Positions 59,437-64,000 of a stretch of DNA of 64,000 nucleotides are shown here, one piece after another (the stretch's first letter is position 1; each line of letters starts with the position of its first letter). The DNA comes from Oscillospiraceae bacterium. GTDB lineage: Bacteria > Bacillota > Clostridia > Oscillospirales > Oscillospiraceae. The position numbers and the translations under genes are program-made. The notes below the pieces were generated by a model. The model saw nothing but the letters and a program-made list of their open reading frames with translations. It did not search any database and was not told where the DNA came from. Where the stretch lies: assembly GCA_015068305.1 (NCBI GenBank), contig SVKV01000008.1, positions 1 to 64,000 of the forward strand. Direction: 5' to 3'.

Positions 59437-60537
59437 TTATTCCGTAGCTTCTGTGGCAGCAGGCTCCATGCCTCCCGCCGCAGGATAGGCCGAATAATCC
59501 CATACATAGCCAGCCATCTGACTGTCCGACAGCTTGACCAGCTGTCCCGCCTCACGGCTCTCCAGCAGATCCGCATGATAATAAATCCCGTCTTCACAGA
59601 TCAGATTCCAGTACCAGGCTTCGCCGTTTTTGGTTCCCGTCACGACCTGACACTCCAGATCCGCCTGGCGGCACATGGTGGCATACACCATAGCAAAGGT
59701 TCTGCTGTCGCCGACACCGTGGCACAGGAGGCTGTAGGACGGCGTAATGGAAGTTTCGATCTGATAGTCAAAACGCTCCGTCAGGAAGGAAAACAGCTGT
59801 GCATACTTCTGCACATCCGCATCCTCCTGGTTGATGTAAAGGGAGGCCGAGGCAAACACACGCTGCACCTGATTCTGCATACTCCGCAGCGCGTCCCGGC
59901 TGGTCTGGTAGGTAAACTTCAGTTCCAGCACCCGGCTGGGGCCCTGCTCCGGATAGAAGCCCACAGACAGTTGGGGCACCTCCATCACCGCATCCGGATT
60001 TTCCGACGCATAGTCCTCCACCAGCTGCTCCAGATCCATAGCCGCATACTCTTCCACATACAGCACCAGGCTGGCATCGCAGTTCTCCAGCGCGGTTTCG
60101 ATCCGCTCCCGGGCAATGTCCATATCCTTGACTTTTCGGATCATCCGGATTTCAGAGCGGCCATGCAGATATGTAATATTGACCGACACCGCAGGCTGTC
60201 CGCTGCTGACGCCGATCTCATAATCCACCCGTTCAATGGCATAGGCACCCACGGGAAGGACTGTGCTGATGTAGCGCACCGCATTCTCCATGCCCTGTTC
60301 CAATTGGGTCTGGTCGTAGTCCGGAACATAGATGACCGCACTTTCGGTACCTGCTTCCGTCAGCTCCGTCATCAGCTGCCGCAGCTGGGAATAGTTTTCT
60401 GCAAAAAGGGTACCGGTCTGTGCCTCGGAGAGCTGCTCATGGTGGGGCGTTACCGAAACGTAGGTGCCGTCCATCCAGGAACAGCCACCAAGCACCGCCG
60501 CCAGCACCACGATCAGACAGATCATGCGCCGTTTCAT
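59437..60537 (-). CDS. Lipoprotein with a degenerate transglutaminase-like domain
   Basis: The 366-residue product has a lipoprotein signal (VVLAAVLGGCSW; Cys at about residue 19), two alpha/beta segments, and a C-terminal segment (about 270-345) with the transglutaminase-like layout. The catalytic signature, however, reads CHGVGDSRTFAMVYATM and EAWYWNLI, lacking the usual Cys of GxC and His of GHxW. It is therefore likely a non-catalytic binding module on the cell surface. AAGGAGG lies upstream of the ATG. It is followed by a terminator. Confidence 0.72.
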   Translation of the reverse strand: MKRRMICLIVVLAAVLGGCSWMDGTYVSVTPHHEQLSEAQTGTLFAENYSQLRQLMTELTEAGTESAVIYVPDYDQTQLEQGMENAVRYISTVLPVGAYAIERVDYEIGVSSGQPAVSVNITYLHGRSEIRMIRKVKDMDIARERIETALENCDASLVLYVEEYAAMDLEQLVEDYASENPDAVMEVPQLSVGFYPEQGPSRVLELKFTYQTSRDALRSMQNQVQRVFASASLYINQEDADVQKYAQLFSFLTERFDYQIETSITPSYSLLCHGVGDSRTFAMVYATMCRQADLECQVVTGTKNGEAWYWNLICEDGIYYHADLLESREAGQLVKLSDSQMAGYVWDYSAYPAAGGMEPAATEATE

Positions 60538-60553
60538 ATTGCCCCCTCCTTTT

Positions 60554-61417
60554 TTACAGAGAATCCTTGGAATATCTGGAGAATCCGTCGCCCAGAACCT
60601 GGTGGGCCTCCTGAACGATCACAAAGGCTCTGGGATCGATCTCCATCACCAGTTCCTTCAGTTCCGCCACCTGCTGCTTCTTGACTGCCGCCAGAACCAC
60701 CTTCATTTCCCGGTGGGTATAACTGCCCTCACCGTGCAGAAGTGTAGCGCCCCGGTCCAATCTTTTGCCGATGGCATCGGCGATCTTCTGATGCTCAGAA
60801 GAAATGATCAGCGCCACCTTGGAGTAGTCGAACCGGTAGACCACCGCGTCGATGACCTGGCTGCACAGGAACACGGTGATGCCGGTGTACAGCGATTTGG
60901 TCACGTCATGGAAAACCAGGCCCGTCAGGATCACCACCAGGGCATCAAAGCACAGGGAAATCTGTCCGATGGGCACATTCCGGTATTTAAGCTTCAGCAG
61001 CCGGATCAGAATATCGGAACCGCCGGTGGATGTGCCGGAAATAAATACAATTCCGAGGCCCGCGCCGCAGATCACGCCGCCGTAGAGCACACTGATCAGC
61101 GGATCCAGCACAGGAAACGGGATCAGCGCAAACAGGTCAATGAGCACGGAACTGAGCATCATGCCCAGAAGAGAACCTGCAAAGAACTTCTTTCCGATCT
61201 TCACACCGCCCAGAATAAACAGGGGCAGGTTGATCAGAATGGACAGCGTACCCACGGAGCCCAGCTTTGTCAGCTCCACAAAAATCAGAGCCAGACCGGA
61301 GATGCCGCCGGCACTCATGTCATTGGGCGCCAGGAACAGGGAAAATCCAAGGGCAAAAACAGTACTGCCCAGAACTGTATCCACAATCCATTTGCACTTA
61401 TGCCAGATTTCTTTCAT
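60554..61417 (-). CDS. YitT-family membrane protein
   Basis: The 287-residue product has five or six N-terminal helices with the family motifs NDMSAGGISGLALI and SGTSTGGSDILIRL, and a C-terminal DUF2179 ferredoxin-like domain (about 205-285). The function of YitT proteins is not known. It lies 18 bases after parC on the same strand and is probably co-transcribed. GGAGGA precedes the ATG. Confidence 0.9.
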   Translation of the reverse strand: MKEIWHKCKWIVDTVLGSTVFALGFSLFLAPNDMSAGGISGLALIFVELTKLGSVGTLSILINLPLFILGGVKIGKKFFAGSLLGMMLSSVLIDLFALIPFPVLDPLISVLYGGVICGAGLGIVFISGTSTGGSDILIRLLKLKYRNVPIGQISLCFDALVVILTGLVFHDVTKSLYTGITVFLCSQVIDAVVYRFDYSKVALIISSEHQKIADAIGKRLDRGATLLHGEGSYTHREMKVVLAAVKKQQVAELKELVMEIDPRAFVIVQEAHQVLGDGFSRYSKDSL

Positions 61418-61435
61418 CGAATCTTCCTCCTGCAG

Positions 61436-63682
61436 TTATACTTCAAAGCTTTCCTGCTGTTGTCCCATGTCCTCCGGCTTCACAATGGCACCGGCGGAGG
61501 GAATGGTCTTGCTGCGGTAGCGGCCGGGATTGACGATGCCGCTTTCTCCCAGAAGGGCCGTCCTTTCCACCGCAGCCTTTTTCTTCAGCGTCATGACTGC
61601 CACACCCTGGGTGTTTCTTGTGGTCTTGGGCAGCAGCTGGGCCGTTGCAAAGATGGCGCAGCGGCCGTCGGAAGAATAGACTGCCACCTGGTCATCCCCT
61701 GTCATGCCCAGGATGGCCTTCACAGGGGATTTGTCGCTGTAGGCACCGGTCAGCTTCTTTCGGTTGGTTTTGGTCTCATAGGCAGACAGGGGTACCTTGG
61801 CCACCTTGCCGTTTTCGAAGAAGAACAGCACGAAGCCCTTGTAATCACCGCAGAGCACCACCTGCTTCACTGCCTCACCGGCCTCGAAGCCCAGCTTCTG
61901 GGGCAGATAATCGCCCAGCTGGGATGCCTTGCCGTCGGCAAAGTCAGAGAGACGGGCCTTATAGCACTGATATTTGTCGGTAAATACCAGCAGTTCGTCC
62001 CGGTTTGTGGTTTCAGCGGAAAAGTCCAGGGAGTCTCCCTCCTTGAATTTCTGCTCACCGCTCATTCGCAGAGACTGGGCTGTGATCTTCTTGAGATAAC
62101 CCTCTCTGGAAACGAACACCGTCACAGGATAATCAGGAATCTCCTCCACTTCCTCTTCCACCGCGGCTTCGGTCACATCATAGATGATCTCGGTTTTCCG
62201 GGGTTTTCCAAACTTGTCGGAAACCGCCTGGAGCTCCTTGATGATCAGATTCTTCAGCCTCCGGCTGGAATTCAGCGTATCCTTCAAATCATCAATCTCT
62301 GCTTCCAGATCATCGATGGCCCGGGTCTGCTTGAGGATGTATTCCTTGTTGATGTTGCGCAGTTTGATTTCCGCAACGTAGTTTGCCTGGATCTCATCGA
62401 TGCCGAAGCCGATCATCAGGTTGGGCACCACTTCGCTTTCCAGCTCCGTTTCCCGGATGATGCGGATGGCCTTGTCGATATCCAGCAGGATCCGCTCCAG
62501 GCCCTTGAGCAGATGGAGCCGATCTTCCTTTTTGCCGATCTGATGGAAAAGACGGCGCTTGACACAGTCGGTGCGCCAGGCGGTCCACTCCTCCAGAATC
62601 TCGCCCACGCCCATCACTCTGGGCATACCGGCGATGAGGATATTGAAGTTACAGGGGAAGCTGTCCTGGAGGGTGGTCATCCGGAAGAGCTTCTGCATCA
62701 GTTTTTCAGGCTCCGCACCCCGTTTTAAGTCAATGGTCAGCTTCAGACCGCCCAGATCGGTTTCATCACGCATATCGGCGATTTCCTTGATCTTGCCGGC
62801 CTTGATCAGCTCTGCCACCTTGTCCATGATGATCTCAGTGGCGGTGGTATAGGGAATCTCGGTAATCTCGATGAGGTTTCCTTCCTTGACATAGCGCCAC
62901 TTGGCTCTCAGCTTGAAGCTGCCCCGGCCGGTGGAATAAATCTCACGGGTGGTTGCCTCATCGAAGAGAAGCTCCGCGCCGGTAGAGAAATCCGGACCCG
63001 GCAGGGTTTCCAGAATGTCGTGGTTGGGATTCTTCATCAGTGCGATGGCCGTATCGCAGACCTCCTTCAAATTAAAGGAGCAGATATTGCTTGCCATGCC
63101 TACGGCGATGCCCTGGTTGGCGCTCACCAGCACATTGGGGAAGGTGGTGGGGAGCAAGCTGGGCTCTTTCATGGTGGCGTCGTAGTTATCCACCATGTCC
63201 ACGGTGTCAGAGTCGATGTCCTTGAAAAGCTCTGCGCAGATGGGATCCAGCTTGGCCTCGGTGTACCGGGCAGCCGCATAGGCCATGTCCCGGGAGTAGA
63301 CCTTACCGAAGTTACCCTTGGAATCCACAAAGGGATGCAGCAGGGTCTCGTTGCCCTTTGCAAGGCGGACCATGGTTTCGTAAATAGCCGCGTCACCGTG
63401 GGGATTCAGCTTCATGGTCTGGCCCACAATGTTTGCAGACTTGGTCCGGCCACCGGTTAAGAGGCCCATCTTGTACATGGTGTACAGGAGCTTCCGGTGA
63501 GAGGGCTTGAAGCCGTCGATCTCAGGAATCGCCCGGGAGACGATGACCGACATGGCATAGGGCATGTAGTTCAGCTCCAGGGTCTCGGAGATGGCCTGCT
63601 CCGTGGTGGAGCCCACCAGACCCACCACACCGGAGGTATCAATTTTCTTTTTCTTTTCGGGTTCTTGCTTCTTCTTTGCCAT
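61436..63682 (-). CDS. parC: DNA topoisomerase IV-type subunit A
   Basis: The 748-residue product is a type IIA topoisomerase A subunit. The winged-helix region has PHGDAAIYETMVRLA (about 94-108), catalytic Tyr140 is in AAARYTEAKL, and the C-terminal beta-pinwheel lacks the QRRGGKG GyrA box, favouring ParC over GyrA. The residue equivalent to GyrA Ser83 is Ala98, while the acidic residue (Glu102) of the quinolone region is kept. ATG 63682 has AAAGGA 7 bases upstream; ATG 63700 is an alternative. parE lies upstream on the same strand. Confidence 0.93.
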   Translation of the reverse strand: MAKKKQEPEKKKKIDTSGVVGLVGSTTEQAISETLELNYMPYAMSVIVSRAIPEIDGFKPSHRKLLYTMYKMGLLTGGRTKSANIVGQTMKLNPHGDAAIYETMVRLAKGNETLLHPFVDSKGNFGKVYSRDMAYAAARYTEAKLDPICAELFKDIDSDTVDMVDNYDATMKEPSLLPTTFPNVLVSANQGIAVGMASNICSFNLKEVCDTAIALMKNPNHDILETLPGPDFSTGAELLFDEATTREIYSTGRGSFKLRAKWRYVKEGNLIEITEIPYTTATEIIMDKVAELIKAGKIKEIADMRDETDLGGLKLTIDLKRGAEPEKLMQKLFRMTTLQDSFPCNFNILIAGMPRVMGVGEILEEWTAWRTDCVKRRLFHQIGKKEDRLHLLKGLERILLDIDKAIRIIRETELESEVVPNLMIGFGIDEIQANYVAEIKLRNINKEYILKQTRAIDDLEAEIDDLKDTLNSSRRLKNLIIKELQAVSDKFGKPRKTEIIYDVTEAAVEEEVEEIPDYPVTVFVSREGYLKKITAQSLRMSGEQKFKEGDSLDFSAETTNRDELLVFTDKYQCYKARLSDFADGKASQLGDYLPQKLGFEAGEAVKQVVLCGDYKGFVLFFFENGKVAKVPLSAYETKTNRKKLTGAYSDKSPVKAILGMTGDDQVAVYSSDGRCAIFATAQLLPKTTRNTQGVAVMTLKKKAAVERTALLGESGIVNPGRYRSKTIPSAGAIVKPEDMGQQQESFEV

Positions 63683-63794
63683 AATGTGTTCCTTTATCAA
63701 ACAATTCCATACATAATTGCTGTTTCGTTACCGGGCATCAATGGAGGTTTCTTCCTCATTGTCCCAGAGCGAAATGGCCGCGGGCCCTGCCCGC

Positions 63795-64000
63795 TTAGGA
63801 AATATCGGCGAGTTCAAGGTATTTCGCGCCGTTTTCTGCAATAAAATTCTTCCGCTCCGCCAGGGCATCGCCCAGCAGCACATCAAAATAGTGGGCTGTC
63901 CGCTCCGCGTCCTCGGGCATGACCTTAATGAGCCGCCGGGTCTCGGGGTTCATGGTGGTCATCCACATCATCTCGGGATCGTTCTCACCGAGACCCTTGG
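63795..64000 (-). CDS. parE: DNA topoisomerase IV-type subunit B, C-terminal end
   Basis: Only the last 67 residues are in the window. They read KGLGENDPEMMWMTTMNPETR and continue to the stop at 63795. This is the conserved end of GyrB/ParE proteins (KGLGEM.ae.lweTTM.p). Its position 112 bases upstream of parC supports ParE. The gene continues past the right edge. Confidence 0.92.
   Translation of the reverse strand, partial: KGLGENDPEMMWMTTMNPETRRLIKVMPEDAERTAHYFDVLLGDALAERKNFIAENGAKYLELADIS

Overview
The window comes from a Gram-positive, spore-forming Clostridia bacterium, most likely an uncultured gut member of the Oscillospirales (Oscillospiraceae/Ruminococcaceae). This placement is an inference from GC-rich third codon positions, AGGAGG ribosome sites, sigma-A promoters with 17-base spacers, GerA-type spore germination genes, a class III fructose bisphosphatase, a eukaryote/archaeal-type ProRS and an Lsa-like ABC-F protein. 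It is ordinary chromosome: no phage, plasmid or integrase genes, and most genes sit in one- to four-gene units separated by strong intrinsic terminators.

Layout. 1-300: tandem rRNA-type promoters firing leftwards out of the window. 303-2224: two-gene germination operon. 2316-6916: Nudix, mnmE, cysteine desulfurase and glutamate dehydrogenase. 6958-9633: acyltransferase, P-loop kinase, proS. 9758-11213: a 51-residue protein and serine dehydratase. 11358-16310: a MacB-type efflux operon with two different adaptors. 16433-20468: ychF, HTH genes, a dispersed repeat, Nudix/TraX genes, and tRNA-Pro with a structured element. 20592-29705: methyltransferase/hydrolase/acetyltransferase operon, MerR regulator, ABC-F gene with an attenuator leader, PHP phosphatase, nucleotidase-guanylate kinase fusion, aldo/keto reductase, deformylase and xpt. 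29772-39118: DUF218 protein, fbp, isomerase, Nudix, ZIP, NhaC, acetyltransferase and phosphohexomutase. 39410-46741: GH2 glycosidase, esterase, ECF S component, nagB, MATE and exonuclease. 46782-52356: an ATP-grasp/two-esterase operon and a SPFH/zinc-ribbon pair. 52495-57705: tRNA-Asp with a structured element, a second dispersed repeat, and a TetR-led reductase cluster. 57742-64000: DUF3737, MazG-like, tRNA-Gly with a structured element, a lipoprotein, YitT, parC and the end of parE.

Most striking observation. All three tRNA genes in the window (Pro, Asp, Gly) are followed, after their own terminator, by a roughly 120-base element with the same architecture: a closing stem, a conserved AAAGATYAAATGC linker, a 10-bp hairpin with a 3-base loop, a variable second hairpin, an ATTTTC...GAAAAT hairpin, and the closing strand. 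All four stems differ in sequence between copies yet remain base-paired, giving a cloverleaf-like four-way junction. In the Asp and Gly copies the closing 3' strand runs into an exact second copy of the host tRNA 3' end (18 and 22 bases). This looks like a small, site-specific, tRNA-targeting mobile element with no coding capacity.

The second strong observation is a complete ribosome-mediated attenuator in front of the ABC-F gene: a promoter, a six-codon leader ORF, a terminator, and a 7-base segment able to pair with either the leader ORF or the terminator arm. Other points worth attention are the reductase cluster with a 5-alpha-reductase-like membrane enzyme, an ATP-grasp/esterase operon, and a guanylate-kinase fusion with a degenerate active site. 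All calls come from reading the sequence; no database search was run.
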